NCBI RefSeq assembly: GCF_900104725.1
Contig: NZ_LT629758.1
Span: 620,001-684,000 of the forward strand
DNA length: 64,000 nt
Direction: 5' to 3'
From: Actinoplanes derwentensis
GTDB lineage: Bacteria; Actinomycetota; Actinomycetes; Mycobacteriales; Micromonosporaceae
The position numbers were made by a program, and so were the translations under genes. Position 1 is the stretch's first letter. Each line of letters opens with the position of its first letter. Under the pieces are notes generated by a model. It did not search any database, had not been told where the DNA came from, and was given only the letters and a program-made list of their open reading frames with translations. Positions 14,097-22,573 of the stretch are shown here, piece after piece.

Positions 14097-15635
14097 ATGA
14101 CGAAGACTCCCTCGGTCCGCTACCTGAACGGACGCTTCTACTCGGCCGCGGACCCGCGCGCCACGGCGATGGTCACCGGCGGTGCCACGATCACGTGGCT
14201 CGGTGACGGCGCCGACGCCCCGGCCGCCGACGTCACCGTCGATCTGGGCGGTGCGCTGGTGACCCCGGCGTTCGTGGACGCGCACCTGCACGCCACCGAC
14301 ACCGGGCTGGCGTTCGACGGGCTGGACCTGTCGCCGGTGCGGTCGCCGGGGGAGCTGCTGGAGCGGGTGGCCGAGTTCGCGGCGACCCGGCCGGCCGACG
14401 CGGTGGTGCACGGGCACGGCTGGGACGAGTCGACGTGGGCGGATCAGACGCCACCGTCCGCGGAGCTGCTGGACCGGGCGGCGGGCGGCCGGCGGGTCTA
14501 TCTGTCGCAGGCGTCGGTGCATTCGGCGCTGGCCTCGTCGGCGCTGCTGCCGGTCGCGCGCGGGGTGCACGGCCACGACGAGTCCGGGTGGGTGCGGGAG
14601 GCGGCACATCATGCCGTACGGGAGATCGCGCTCGGGTCCCTGACCCCCGCGCAGCGGGAGTCGGCGCAGCGGACGGCTCTGTCGCGGGCGGCGGCGCTGG
14701 GGATCGCGGCGGTGCACGAGTGCGGTGGGCCGGGCACGTCCAGTGAGGAGGACTTCACGTCGGTGCTGGCGTTGTCCGGGCGAGGGTTGCCGCGGGTGTT
14801 CGGGTACTGGGGTGAGCTGGGCGGGATCGAACGGGCCCGGGACCTGGGGGCGCACGGGGCGGCCGGGGATCTGTACGCGGACGGGGCGCTGGGTTCGCGG
14901 ACGGCGTCGGTCCGCTCGCCCTATCTGGACGGTGACCACGGTTGCGGTGAGGCGTTCGTGACCGCCCAGCAGGCCGCAGATCATCTGCTGGACTGTGTAC
15001 GGGCCGGGTTCCAGGGTGGTTTCCACGCGATCGGGGACGCCGCGATCGCGACGGTTCTGGACGGGTTCGCGCTGGCCGCCAAGACGGTCGGGGTGGACCG
15101 GTTGCGGGAGGGGCACCACCGGATCGAGCACGTCGAGCTGATCGACAAGACGATGATCGCGCGGATGGTGGAGTTCGGGGTGATCGCCTCGGTGCAGCCG
15201 GTGTTCGACGCGCTGTGGGGCGGGACGGACCGGATGTACGCGCAGCGCCTCGGGGTGGACCGGGCGCTGGCCAGCAATCCGATCGGGGCGATGCACGCGA
15301 CCGGGGTGGCGCTGGCGTTCGGTTCGGATTCGCCGGTGACCGCGCTGGATCCGTGGGCGATGGTGGTGGCGGCGGCGGCCCCGCGCAATCCCCGGTTCCG
15401 GATGAGTGTGCGGTCGGCGTTCGCGGCGAGCAGTGCCGGTGGCTGGCGAGCGGCCGGAGTGGAGGGTGCGGGCACGCTGAAGCCGGGTGCGGCGGCGACG
15501 TTCGCGGTGTGGGAGACGCCGGGCGGGGTGTCCGGCGGGTTGCCGGTGCTGCTGCCGGACGTCGACGACGTGCTGCCGGAGCGGCCGGTGTGTGTGCGTA
15601 CCGTGCTGGACGGCGGCACGATCTTCCAGAGGTGA
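14097..15635 (+). CDS. Amidohydrolase family protein (YtcJ/Amidohydro_3 type)
   Basis: The 512-residue protein is a metal-dependent TIM-barrel hydrolase of the Amidohydro_3 group. It shows DLGGALVTPAFVDAHLHATD (HxH metal pair), VVHGHGWDESTWADQTPPSA, GDLYADGALGSRTASV (the position of the bridging ligand region), GGFHAIGDAAIATVLDGF (H), RIEHVELID (H), and LAFGSDSPVTALDPW with the catalytic aspartate. YtcJ-like enzymes hydrolyse amides or N-formyl compounds of largely unknown identity. ATG 14097 matches the family start; an in-frame codon at 14070 lacks support. Divergent from kamA, with about 160 bp between. Confidence 0.9.
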   Translation: MTKTPSVRYLNGRFYSAADPRATAMVTGGATITWLGDGADAPAADVTVDLGGALVTPAFVDAHLHATDTGLAFDGLDLSPVRSPGELLERVAEFAATRPADAVVHGHGWDESTWADQTPPSAELLDRAAGGRRVYLSQASVHSALASSALLPVARGVHGHDESGWVREAAHHAVREIALGSLTPAQRESAQRTALSRAAALGIAAVHECGGPGTSSEEDFTSVLALSGRGLPRVFGYWGELGGIERARDLGAHGAAGDLYADGALGSRTASVRSPYLDGDHGCGEAFVTAQQAADHLLDCVRAGFQGGFHAIGDAAIATVLDGFALAAKTVGVDRLREGHHRIEHVELIDKTMIARMVEFGVIASVQPVFDALWGGTDRMYAQRLGVDRALASNPIGAMHATGVALAFGSDSPVTALDPWAMVVAAAAPRNPRFRMSVRSAFAASSAGGWRAAGVEGAGTLKPGAAATFAVWETPGGVSGGLPVLLPDVDDVLPERPVCVRTVLDGGTIFQR

Positions 15636-16193
15636 CGTAAACCTCGCCGGGCTACCGGGGTGATGGTGGCCGTCGATGCCGGGTGTGCCGGGCCGGTGTG
15701 GTCCGGGTGAGCCGGTGTCGAGGTCGGGGCCGGATATGCATCGGTCTGTTCCGGTGTCTCGAGATGTCGTGGGAATGACCTGATCGGGTACGGGACGTGA
15801 CACGCCCGTGGATGCGACACGCCGCGACACGGGGGACCCGGTTGACAGGCGGGCGGGGGATCGACGTACCGTCGTCCAGTTCCTGGTTCCATGTTTCGCT
15901 CTCCGGTCCACTGGCCGCAGTCCTCGCTGGGGTCGCGCGTTCAGCCAGGTCCAGGGGACGGGAGTGTGCGGGGTGGTGCGGGCCGTCGCGGCGGCCCCTG
16001 AAGGTGATCAGGCCATGGCCAGTAGACAACGGCGCGGCGCGGGCATCCGGCACGCGACGCGCCGGTCCGAAGGTCATGGCGAACTCACCGGATTGCACTG
16101 CTCATGGACAGGGGTGGAGCACCCGAGGGGCGTGGTCGAACCGTGACCGCGCCCCTCCGTCGTCGCAGCTCGCGGGCGGGTAGCCTGCCACGC
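15636..16193. other. 558-bp gap, promoter-like elements only
   Basis: No convincing gene on either strand; all frames lose the third-position G/C pattern or contain only Arg/Pro/Gly-rich runs. It contains a clean TTGACA at 15842-15847 with TACCGT 19 bases later (a long spacer), short inverted repeats such as GGGCCGTCGCGGCGGCCC near 15980, and the lnt -10 box at 16181. A small untranslated RNA starting near 15880 is possible but unproven. Confidence 0.4.
16181..16186 (+). promoter_or_regulatory. -10 box for leaderless lnt
   Basis: TAGCCT is followed by seven bases and GTG 16194. No ribosome-binding site precedes this start. Confidence 0.5.
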
Positions 16194-17807
16194 GTGGAAA
16201 TGACTCTGCCCCCGTCGGCGCTGGCCGAACCGGGTCCGTCCCCGGCCGGCGGGCCGCGCCGTCCTCTCCGGTTGCCGGTGGCCGCGGCTCTCGCCGTCGC
16301 CGCGGGTGCCGCTCTGCTGCTGGCGCTGCCGCCGTTCGACCTGTGGTGGCTCTCCCCGGCCGGAGTGGCCCTGTTGTCGGCCGCGGTGCACCGGCGACGG
16401 TTGCGGGCCGGGTTCGGGCTCGGCATGCTCGCAGGGCTGGTGCTGTTCGTGCCGCTGCTGCAGTGGACGACGATCGGTGCCGGGTGGCTGCCGTGGATCA
16501 TCCTGTCGGTGCTCCAGGCGGCCTACCTCGGGCTGGCCGGGCTGGCCGGGGCGTGGGTCTCGCCGTTGGTGGACCGGTGGCGGGTGTTGTGGCCGCTGCT
16601 GGCCGGGCTGATCTGGACCAGCCAGGAGTTCCTGCGGGGCCGGACCCCGTTCGGGGGATTCCCGTGGGGGCGCATCGCGTTCAGTCAAGGCGATTCACCC
16701 ACACTGCGACTTGCCGCGTACGGGGGAGCACCCCTCGTCACGTTCGCCGTCACGGTGGCCGGAGGCGCCCTGGTGGCGCTGTTCTGGCGCCGGTCGGGGA
16801 TGCTGGCCGCAGCCGGGTTCGCCGCCGTGGTGGCGGTGCTGCTGGGTGCCCCGGCGGCGCTGCCGCTGACCGCGACCGGTGGGCCGGCCACGACGGTCGC
16901 GATCGTGCAGGGCAACGTGCCCCGGCTGGGGCTGGAGTTCAACGCCCAGCGGCGGGCCGTGCTCGACAACCACGTGACGGCCACCGTCCAGTTGGCCGCC
17001 GATGTGGCCGCCGGGCGGCAGAAGCAGCCGTCGCTGGTGGTGTGGCCGGAGAACTCCAGCGACATCGACCCGTTGCGCAACAGTGACGCCGCGCAGCAGA
17101 TCCAGTACGCCGCGGACACCGTCAAGGCGCCGATCCTGGTCGGTACCCTGCAGCGCACCGACACCCCTGGCGACAACTACAACGTCGGCATCCTGTGGAA
17201 CCCCGGCACCGGCCCCGACCTGGCCCAGCAGTACGCGAAGCGGCATCCGGTGCCGTTCGCCGAGTACATGCCGCTGCGGTCGATCGCGGGTCTGGTCAGC
17301 GACCGGGCGAACCTGGTCAGCAACATGCTGCCGGGTGACCATCCGGGTGTCATCGCCACCGGTGCGGTGGTCGTCGGGGACGTGATCTGCTTCGAGGTCG
17401 CCTACGACGGTCTCGTCAAGGACGTCATCGACGGCGGTGCGCAGATCCTCGCGGTGCAGACCAACAACGCCACGTTCAACGAGGCCGAAGCGTTGCAGCA
17501 GCTGTCGATGGTGCAGCTCAGGGCGGTGGAGCACGGTCGTGAGGGGCTGATGGTGTCGACCGTCGGCGTGTCCGCTTTCGTCGATGCTGAGGGCACCGTG
17601 CATGGTTCGACCGGTTTTAACACGGCTGCGGTGGTGGTGCGTGACATGAATCTGGACGGACCGCGTACGCTGGCGACCCGTTTGGGTAATCGGCCCGAGA
17701 TGGTGCTCGTGCTTGCTACGGTCGGCGCCCTCATCGGTGCGCTCCCCCTGCGCCGCCGGCGGGACGTAATCGACGGGGACAGTGTGAAGGTTTCGGAGGA
17801 ACAGTGA
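16194..17807 (+). CDS. lnt: Apolipoprotein N-acyltransferase
   Basis: The roughly 537-residue protein has an N-terminal block of seven or so membrane segments (about residues 25-235) with the family phrase EFLRGRTPFGGFPWGRIAFSQ. A periplasmic nitrilase domain follows (about residues 250-500): VAIVQGNVPR, SLVVWPENSSDIDP with the catalytic Glu, YAKRHPVPFAEYMPLR with the catalytic Lys, and GDVICFEVAYDGLVKD with the catalytic Cys. A last membrane helix closes it. Lnt adds the third acyl chain to lipoprotein N-termini. GTG 16194 is preferred (leaderless -10 box seven bases upstream); in-frame starts at 16104 and 16143 exist. It overlaps ppm1 by four bases (GTGA), matching the fused Lnt-Ppm1 of M. 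tuberculosis split into two coupled genes. Confidence 0.93.
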   Translation: MEMTLPPSALAEPGPSPAGGPRRPLRLPVAAALAVAAGAALLLALPPFDLWWLSPAGVALLSAAVHRRRLRAGFGLGMLAGLVLFVPLLQWTTIGAGWLPWIILSVLQAAYLGLAGLAGAWVSPLVDRWRVLWPLLAGLIWTSQEFLRGRTPFGGFPWGRIAFSQGDSPTLRLAAYGGAPLVTFAVTVAGGALVALFWRRSGMLAAAGFAAVVAVLLGAPAALPLTATGGPATTVAIVQGNVPRLGLEFNAQRRAVLDNHVTATVQLAADVAAGRQKQPSLVVWPENSSDIDPLRNSDAAQQIQYAADTVKAPILVGTLQRTDTPGDNYNVGILWNPGTGPDLAQQYAKRHPVPFAEYMPLRSIAGLVSDRANLVSNMLPGDHPGVIATGAVVVGDVICFEVAYDGLVKDVIDGGAQILAVQTNNATFNEAEALQQLSMVQLRAVEHGREGLMVSTVGVSAFVDAEGTVHGSTGFNTAAVVVRDMNLDGPRTLATRLGNRPEMVLVLATVGALIGALPLRRRRDVIDGDSVKVSEEQ

Positions 17808-18592
17808 GCGAGGCGGAAGGTTACCCGGGAGTGGGGCGGGTCCTCGTGATCATTCCCACCTACAACGAGTCGGACAACATCCGGTTGATCACCGAGCGGA
17901 CCCGGACATCGGTCCCGTCGGTGGACATCCTGATCGCCGACGACAACTCCCCGGACGGCACCGGAGCCATCGCCGACGAACTCGCCGAGGCCGACGATCA
18001 CGTCTTCGTCCTGCACCGGGCCGGCAAGGAGGGCCTCGGAGCCGCCTACAAGGCCGGTTTCCAGTGGGCCAAGGACAAGGGCTACGACGTCGTCGTCGAG
18101 ATGGACGCGGACGGCTCGCACGCGCCGGAGGAGCTGACCCGGCTGCTGGACGCGCTCACCGGCCACGACGCGGTGATCGGGACCCGCTACATCCCCGGCG
18201 GTACGGTGCACAACTGGCCGATGCGACGGCTGCTGCTGTCACGCGGCGGCAACCTGTACATCCGGATGGCGCTCGGGATGCCGTTCAAGGACGCGACCGC
18301 CGGATACCGGGCATACCGGATCGGTGTTCTCGACAAGATCGATGTCGCGACGATCGCGTCAACCGGCTATTCGTTCCAGGTCGAGATGACCTGGCGGGCG
18401 TACAAGCAGGGTTTCCGGATCATCGAGGTGCCGATCACGTTCACCGAACGCGAAATCGGCGTCTCCAAGATGAGCGGCAACATCTTCAAGGAACAACTGC
18501 TCAGGGTCACCCTGTGGGGCGTGCAGCACCGCAAGGACAGCCTGCTGGGGCTGCTCAACCGCAAGCCGCGACAGGGCAACACCTGGCCGTGA
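17804..18592 (+). CDS. ppm1: Polyprenol monophosphomannose synthase (GT2)
   Basis: The 262-residue GT-A glycosyltransferase uses GDP-mannose to make polyprenol-phosphate mannose, the donor for lipomannan-type glycans and protein O-mannosylation. Signature blocks are VLVIIPTYNESDNIRLI, DILIADDNSPDGTG, HRAGKEGLGAAYKAGFQW, VVEMDADGSHAPEELTRL (DxD), VIGTRYIPGGTVHNWP, KDATAGYRAYR and FTEREIGVSKMSGNI. There is no C-terminal membrane anchor, so it probably relies on Lnt or another protein for membrane contact. GTG 17804 overlaps the lnt stop codon, implying coupling. Confidence 0.95.
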   Translation: MSEAEGYPGVGRVLVIIPTYNESDNIRLITERTRTSVPSVDILIADDNSPDGTGAIADELAEADDHVFVLHRAGKEGLGAAYKAGFQWAKDKGYDVVVEMDADGSHAPEELTRLLDALTGHDAVIGTRYIPGGTVHNWPMRRLLLSRGGNLYIRMALGMPFKDATAGYRAYRIGVLDKIDVATIASTGYSFQVEMTWRAYKQGFRIIEVPITFTEREIGVSKMSGNIFKEQLLRVTLWGVQHRKDSLLGLLNRKPRQGNTWP

Positions 18593-18608
18593 GGTGTCAT
18601 GCTTGACG

Positions 18609-18630
18609 GAGCCCGTCGTGAGACGGGCTC
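18609..18630 (+). terminator. Short hairpin between ppm1 and fxsA
   Basis: GAGCCCGTC and GACGGGCTC form a 9-bp stem with a four-base loop just after the ppm1 stop. No U-tract follows, so it may attenuate rather than end transcription into fxsA. Confidence 0.55.
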
Positions 18631-18654
18631 GTGACACCCTCGGAGGTTCTTTCG

Positions 18655-19167
18655 ATGCGCCGAAGCAGACTGGCCTATCTTCCGTTCGTCTTCCCGCTGC
18701 TGGCGTTCGCGGAGTTCCTGACTTTCGTGTCGGTGGCGCACGCCATCGGCTTCGGCTGGGCCATCCTGGTCCTGGCCGTCTCCAGCCTTGCCGGGCTCGC
18801 TCTGCTGCGCCGGGAGGGCATCCGCGGCTGGCGGGCCTTCCAGGAGGCCAGCCGGGCCGGCCGCCCGCCCGGTGCCGGCGTCAGCAACTCGCTGATCGGT
18901 CTGTTCGGTGCGCTGTTACTGGCCATCCCCGGTTTCGTCACCGGTGTGGCGGGTCTGCTGCTGCTCGTGCCGCCGGGCCGCACTCTGGCCCGTCGTGGCG
19001 TCGAGCGTCTCGCTGAGCGCCGTCTCGGCGGTGCCGCCACCAGCGACCTGTTCGGCCCCCGCAAGGTGCGGGTGCACCAGTCCGGCCCGGTGACCGTCGT
19101 CGTCGACGACGCTCCACCGCCGCCCCGCCCGGCGGCCGGCGCCATCGAGGGCGAGATCGTCCGCTGA
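18655..19167 (+). CDS. fxsA: FxsA family membrane protein
   Basis: The 170-residue protein has three hydrophobic segments (YLPFVFPLLAFAEFLTFVSV, GWAILVLAVSSLAGLALL and SLIGLFGALLLAIPGFVTGV) followed by LLLLVPPGRTLARRG and a Pro-rich soluble tail. It matches FxsA, a cytoplasmic-membrane protein known in E. coli for suppressing phage T7 exclusion by the F plasmid; its normal role is unknown. ATG 18655 has GGAGG eight bases upstream. The position next to lnt-ppm1 and rbpA follows a common actinobacterial gene order. Confidence 0.9.
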   Translation: MRRSRLAYLPFVFPLLAFAEFLTFVSVAHAIGFGWAILVLAVSSLAGLALLRREGIRGWRAFQEASRAGRPPGAGVSNSLIGLFGALLLAIPGFVTGVAGLLLLVPPGRTLARRGVERLAERRLGGAATSDLFGPRKVRVHQSGPVTVVVDDAPPPPRPAAGAIEGEIVR

Positions 19168-19339
19168 CCCGGTTTCCTCCGGTCTGGTTTCCTTCGGTCC
19201 CGGTGACGACACCGTCGCTGATCCGGTTCCGCTGCTCCCGGTGGGCGACAACCGGGAGCACGGCCTTTGCCTGCGGTTCCGGCGCGTGACAGCCGGGAAG
19301 ATGGCCGTTCGCCGTGGTTCCGGCGCGTGACACTGGGGC

Positions 19340-19390
19340 CATGTTCGACGAGATCTTCCCCATCCTGACCACCCCGGATCTGGAACGGCC
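19340..19390 (+). pseudogene. Possible N-terminal remnant of a VOC/glyoxalase gene
   Basis: ATG 19340 reads MFDEIFPILTTPDLER, which is very like the first beta strand of glyoxalase/bleomycin-resistance (VOC) proteins, where it is followed by a helix beginning SLAFYRD. Here the similarity stops after 16 residues and the frame runs into the terminator at 19405. Upstream, GGTTCCGGCGCGTGACA occurs twice (about 19276 and 19316). This may be the stub left by a deletion; the match is short and could be chance. Confidence 0.25.
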
Positions 19391-19404
19391 TTCCGTGAAC
19401 GACG

Positions 19405-19441
19405 AAAGGCCGCCCCCACGCCGAGCGTGGGGGCGGCCTTT
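19405..19441. terminator. Strong hairpin terminator for rbpA
   Basis: AAAGGCCGCCCCCACGC and GCGTGGGGGCGGCCTTT form a perfect 17-bp stem with a CGA loop. It ends the leftward rbpA transcript and is symmetric enough to stop rightward reads too. Confidence 0.92.
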
Positions 19442-19452
19442 CGGTTCGGTTC

Positions 19453-19791
19453 TCAGCGGCCTCGGCGGGTGCGGACCTCCTGCAGCCGCTCGTTGAGAAT
19501 GTCCTCGAGTTCGGCGATCGAACGCCGCTCGAGCAGCATGTCCCAGTGGGTGCGCGGCGGCTTCGCCTTCTTCTGCTCCGGCTCGCTGCCATCGACCAGT
19601 CGGGCGACGCTGCCGTCGAACTTGCACTCCCAGGTGGTGGGCACCTCGGCGTCGACGGCGAACGGCACCTCGAACTGGTGACCCTTCGCGCACAGGAACT
19701 CGCGGGTCTGCCGGGGCGCCAGCTCGGTGTTACGGTCGGACTCGTAGCTGACTGCGCCAAGACGGCTGCCACGCAGCATGCGTTCGCCCAT
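19453..19791 (-). CDS. rbpA: RNA polymerase-binding protein RbpA
   Basis: The 112-residue protein binds RNA polymerase and the principal sigma factor and stabilises open complexes; it is an essential or near-essential actinobacterial factor. It shows the RbpA order: GERMLRGSRLGAVSYESDRN (basic linker), APRQTREFLCAKGHQFEVPF (core with C..H), PTTWECKFDGSVA, KPPRTHWDMLLERRSIAELE (sigma-interaction domain with the conserved HWDMLLERR). ATG 19791 is followed at once by conserved residues and preceded by GAGGGG. A SigR-consensus promoter lies upstream at 19836-19861. Confidence 0.97.
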   Translation of the reverse strand: MGERMLRGSRLGAVSYESDRNTELAPRQTREFLCAKGHQFEVPFAVDAEVPTTWECKFDGSVARLVDGSEPEQKKAKPPRTHWDMLLERRSIAELEDILNERLQEVRTRRGR

Positions 19792-19835
19792 GATCGGCTT
19801 TCCCCTCGCTCGTGGTGCTGCTCTCGTTGGTGTAA

Positions 19836-19861
19836 CGAAAGTGGCGGCCGCTGGATTCCTC
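19836..19861 (-). promoter_or_regulatory. SigR-type promoter for rbpA
   Basis: On the minus strand GGAAT (19861-19857), 18 bases, then GTT (19838-19836). This is exactly the SigR/SigH thiol-stress consensus GGAAT-N18-GTT. rbpA is a known SigR target in Streptomyces coelicolor, so the match is meaningful. The start codon is about 45 bases downstream. Confidence 0.8.
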
Positions 19862-20353
19862 CAGCCGGGATCCCTGACGGCCGCCGAAAGTCTGTCCGCA
19901 CCGCCGGTGTCGACGGTGTTAACGCTATGAGCGTAACCGGCCACTCACCCCACCCCGCAAACCGAGATGGCGTCAGAGTGGACCTTGGTCCACTTTATGG
20001 TTCTTTGACGCTTCTGTGGGTGGTGCGATGTCGATCACTCGACCGGATTCACTCTTAATTTACGGAACCTTGGGTTACCTGGCGATCCGCTTACTGTAGT
20101 GATCGGCTACAACAGGGCCTCCTGAAGTGTTACCGGAACATCGCGAACCGCCCGGCGAACGTGAGAATGGTCACCCGTCAACCCCTTCGTTTCGTGCCCA
20201 AACTGGTTACCCCGAACCTCGGCGTGCACACCAGCCGGTTCCGAAACACCGCCACCACCCACTCACCCGTTCCAGCGACCGTCATCCGGGTGACGCCGCC
20301 GGGCGCGAGCGACGTGGGCGGGCGGCGTGGGGCGGTCGGGCGGCCGCTTCGGT
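19862..20353. other. Intergenic gap upstream of rbpA, with one operator-like palindrome
   Basis: No gene is supported on either strand. At 19977-19994 there is AGTGGACC-TT-GGTCCACT, an 8-bp inverted repeat with a two-base centre, a good size for a dimeric repressor. The part 20040-20125 is A/T-richer (CTCTTAATTTACGG, TTACTGTAGTG) and could hold further promoters. Confidence 0.4.
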
Positions 20354-20392
20354 GTGGTGACTTCGGGTGCGAACCGAACCCGAAGTCACCAC
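20354..20392 (-). terminator. Terminator hairpin after the coiled-coil gene
   Basis: GTGGTGACTTCGGGT and ACCCGAAGTCACCAC form a perfect 15-bp stem with a nine-base loop, 12 bases after the leftward stop at 20405. Confidence 0.88.
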
Positions 20393-20404
20393 GCTGAAGT
20401 GGGG

Positions 20405-21532
20405 TCAGCTGTTCTCGGAGGCGGCGGGCTGGGCCGGGGCGGCCGGGCGGGCCTTGCCCAGGTTGGCCAGGGCCGCCGCCAAGTCGCTGACCTGTGAGGT
20501 CAACTGGGCGACCCGTTGCTGCGCGGCGTCGGCGTCGGCCCGGGCCGACGACAGGCGGCGCTCCAGATCGGACTGCTCCCGGGCGGCGCGCTCCACCGCA
20601 CGTTCCAGATCCTCGGCGGTCCGGCGCAGACCGTCGCGTTCCGCCGACACCGCCGACAGCGACTCCTGCGCGGACTTCACCTCGGCCAGCACCCGGCGCA
20701 CCTGGCCGGCCGCCTCGTCACGCTCCCGGTCGGCCGTCTCCGCCCGTTTCCGGTCCCGGAGCGCCTCCTCCGACAGGCGCTCCGACTCCGCGCGAGCCGC
20801 CGTCAGCTCCTCGCGGGCCTGACGCTGGGCCTGCTCGGTCGCGCTCCGGAAGTCCTTCGCGTCCTGCAGAGCCGTCTTCAGGTCCCGGTCCGAGGCGTCC
20901 CGCTGACCCCGTACGTCAAGAAGCTCCTTGCGGGCTGTGTCCCGCTCCCGCCCGGCGGCGTCCCGTTCGGCCTCGGCCCGCTCGCGCAGCGCGACGGCCG
21001 TGGTGGCGGCCCGGACCGCCTCGTCGCGGGCCACCGACGCCTCCTGCGCCCGTCGCCCGGACTCCTCGGCGTTGCGCTGCGCGTCCTGCGCCTGAAGTTG
21101 TGCCTCGTCGCGTTCGGCGGTGGCCGCCGACGCGAGCTGCTGCGCCGCCGACGCCGCCTTCGCGGCCTGGTCGGCATCCCGGCGGGCGTCGTCACGTTCC
21201 GCGTGCGCGGCCGCCACCTGGCCGGAGGTCTCCGCCCGGACTTCGGCGACCTGCCGTTCCACTCCGGCCGGGGACATCTCCGAATGCAGGGCCTCGCTCA
21301 ACGACCCGACCAGCTGATCGAGCCGGTCGACGGCCTCCCAGGTCCGCGCCACCTGCCCGGCCAGTCCCGGCGACGAACGGTGTCGCATCCGCACGTTGCG
21401 CGACGCCCGCTGGCATTCACCGTCGTTGTCACGGCAGTAGCGGAACGGCCGCCCGGCGGAGGCCCGCTGAGGCACGGGGCGCCCACAATGGGCGCAGGGA
21501 CGGTTCTCGGTGTCGTTCTCCTGCACAGTCAT
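20405..21532 (-). CDS. Zinc-finger coiled-coil protein
   Basis: The 375-residue protein starts with a small zinc-binding module: C13-x2-C16 (CAHCGRPVPQ) and C33-x6-C40 (RYCRDNDGEC). From about residue 60 to 345 it is one long coiled coil rich in Glu, Arg, Ala and Gln (DDARRDADQAAKAASAAQQ and similar). A short Pro/Ala tail ends it. No ATPase motif is present, so it is not an SMC protein. The zinc module resembles the small treble-clef found at the N-terminus of some actinobacterial replication- or plasmid-type proteins (KfrA-like), but the role is unknown. It is downstream of a second coiled-coil gene on the same strand (69-bp gap), suggesting partners. Confidence 0.8.
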   Translation of the reverse strand: MTVQENDTENRPCAHCGRPVPQRASAGRPFRYCRDNDGECQRASRNVRMRHRSSPGLAGQVARTWEAVDRLDQLVGSLSEALHSEMSPAGVERQVAEVRAETSGQVAAAHAERDDARRDADQAAKAASAAQQLASAATAERDEAQLQAQDAQRNAEESGRRAQEASVARDEAVRAATTAVALRERAEAERDAAGRERDTARKELLDVRGQRDASDRDLKTALQDAKDFRSATEQAQRQAREELTAARAESERLSEEALRDRKRAETADRERDEAAGQVRRVLAEVKSAQESLSAVSAERDGLRRTAEDLERAVERAAREQSDLERRLSSARADADAAQQRVAQLTSQVSDLAAALANLGKARPAAPAQPAASENS

Positions 21533-21600
21533 AGCGCCCCCACCTTAGAACCGTGGCGCCCCGCCCTCCAGCAACGACACCGGCGGTTGATCAGAGTTCG

Positions 21601-22332
21601 TCAGGCGGTCCGCTGCACCCAGCTCGCGACGGCGGTGGTGGCGGTGGCCGGCGGCTGCTCCGGAAGCAGATGGTGGCGCTGGGCGGCGGCCTGCCCGGAC
21701 GCGAGGGACACCTCACGGCGCAGGCTGTCCCGGGTGGCGGCGGCCAGGCGGGCGTCGTGCTGGGCGGACTCCTCCGCGTCCACGGCCTGCCGGTACAGGT
21801 GGTAGCGGACGGCGGCGATCGCCCGGTGCAGCACCAGCTCCTGCTCGACCGGATGCAACCGCGGGTTCCAGCCGCCCTCACCGGCGGACAGGTCGGTGGC
21901 CACCGTCGCCGGAAGGTCGCCGCGCTCGACCGCCTCGGCGACCGCCCGGTGCAGGAAACGCTCGCGGGCGGCGAACTCGGTGGTGGTGCGCAGGGTGTCC
22001 GGAGTCCGGAAGGCGGCGGCCGCCCGGGTCTTGTCCAGCTGGCGGTCGGCTTCCTGCCAGGCCAGCCAGGCGGCCTCGGCGTGTTCCTCGGAGTGCTGCC
22101 GGAACTCCTGCCAGCGCTCGGCGGCCTCGTCGGCCCGGCTCGCGGCGACCCGCACCTCGTCGGCCCAGCGCTGTGCCTCGACCGCCGCGAGATGACGCCG
22201 TTCGCGTTCCTCGTGGGCGTGCCGCACGGCCGGGATCCGCTGCAGGATCCGGATCAGCTGCTGACCGGCCACCAGCAGCAGAGCGGACAGGCGGGCCCAC
22301 AGGGTGGCCGCAGGTGTCATCGGTGCGCTCAC
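21601..22332 (-). CDS. Helical/coiled-coil protein with N-terminal hydrophobic segment
   Basis: The 243-residue protein begins with a single hydrophobic stretch (LWARLSALLLVAGQQLI, about residues 10-26), then is nearly all charged helix (HAHEERERRHLAAVEAQRW, RADEAAERWQEFRQH), ending in a flexible Pro/Thr tail. It would sit as an anchored coiled coil facing the cytoplasm or outside. GTG 22332 is chosen because a GGGGA site is about ten bases upstream; ATG 22320 is the alternative. No known family recognised. It is transcribed with the zinc-finger coiled-coil gene that follows. Confidence 0.65.
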   Translation of the reverse strand: MSAPMTPAATLWARLSALLLVAGQQLIRILQRIPAVRHAHEERERRHLAAVEAQRWADEVRVAASRADEAAERWQEFRQHSEEHAEAAWLAWQEADRQLDKTRAAAAFRTPDTLRTTTEFAARERFLHRAVAEAVERGDLPATVATDLSAGEGGWNPRLHPVEQELVLHRAIAAVRYHLYRQAVDAEESAQHDARLAAATRDSLRREVSLASGQAAAQRHHLLPEQPPATATTAVASWVQRTA

Positions 22333-22573
22333 GGTCGGTGAATCCCCACTCGCTCGGCCTCTTCGCTGAGCGGGGGCGTGTCTCCGCTGAGCGAGGCGAT
22401 TTCGACCGTACCCGCCGAGGTGGGCACCAGCATCGGTCGCAGAGCGTGATGTTCGCTGCAGTCGGCGGGTTGATTTCGGAGCGTTCGGACAATTGTGTGC
22501 GCAGGCCATTTCCCGTGCCACGGATGGCGAAAGGGTAAGCCGGGCGATCGGAATTCCGGTTACTGCCTGTGAT
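22333..22573. other. Intergenic, no feature seen
   Basis: About 240 bp upstream of the coiled-coil pair and downstream of the ADP-ribosyltransferase gene. It must hold the promoter of the leftward pair; I see no clear -35/-10 match. Frames here are short and lack coding bias. Confidence 0.4.

Noticed and set aside
13902..15911. A 669-codon leftward frame opposite the amidohydrolase.
   Set aside because: Low-complexity Arg/Pro/His composition and fully antisense to a strongly conserved gene.
15636..16193. RNase P RNA, tmRNA or another known structural RNA in the 558-bp gap.
   Set aside because: I found none of their conserved cores. Short hairpins alone are common in such GC-rich DNA.
20127..20360. 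A 77-codon frame before the zinc-finger coiled-coil terminator.
   Set aside because: Pro/Arg/His-rich, poor third-position bias, and no ribosome-binding site.
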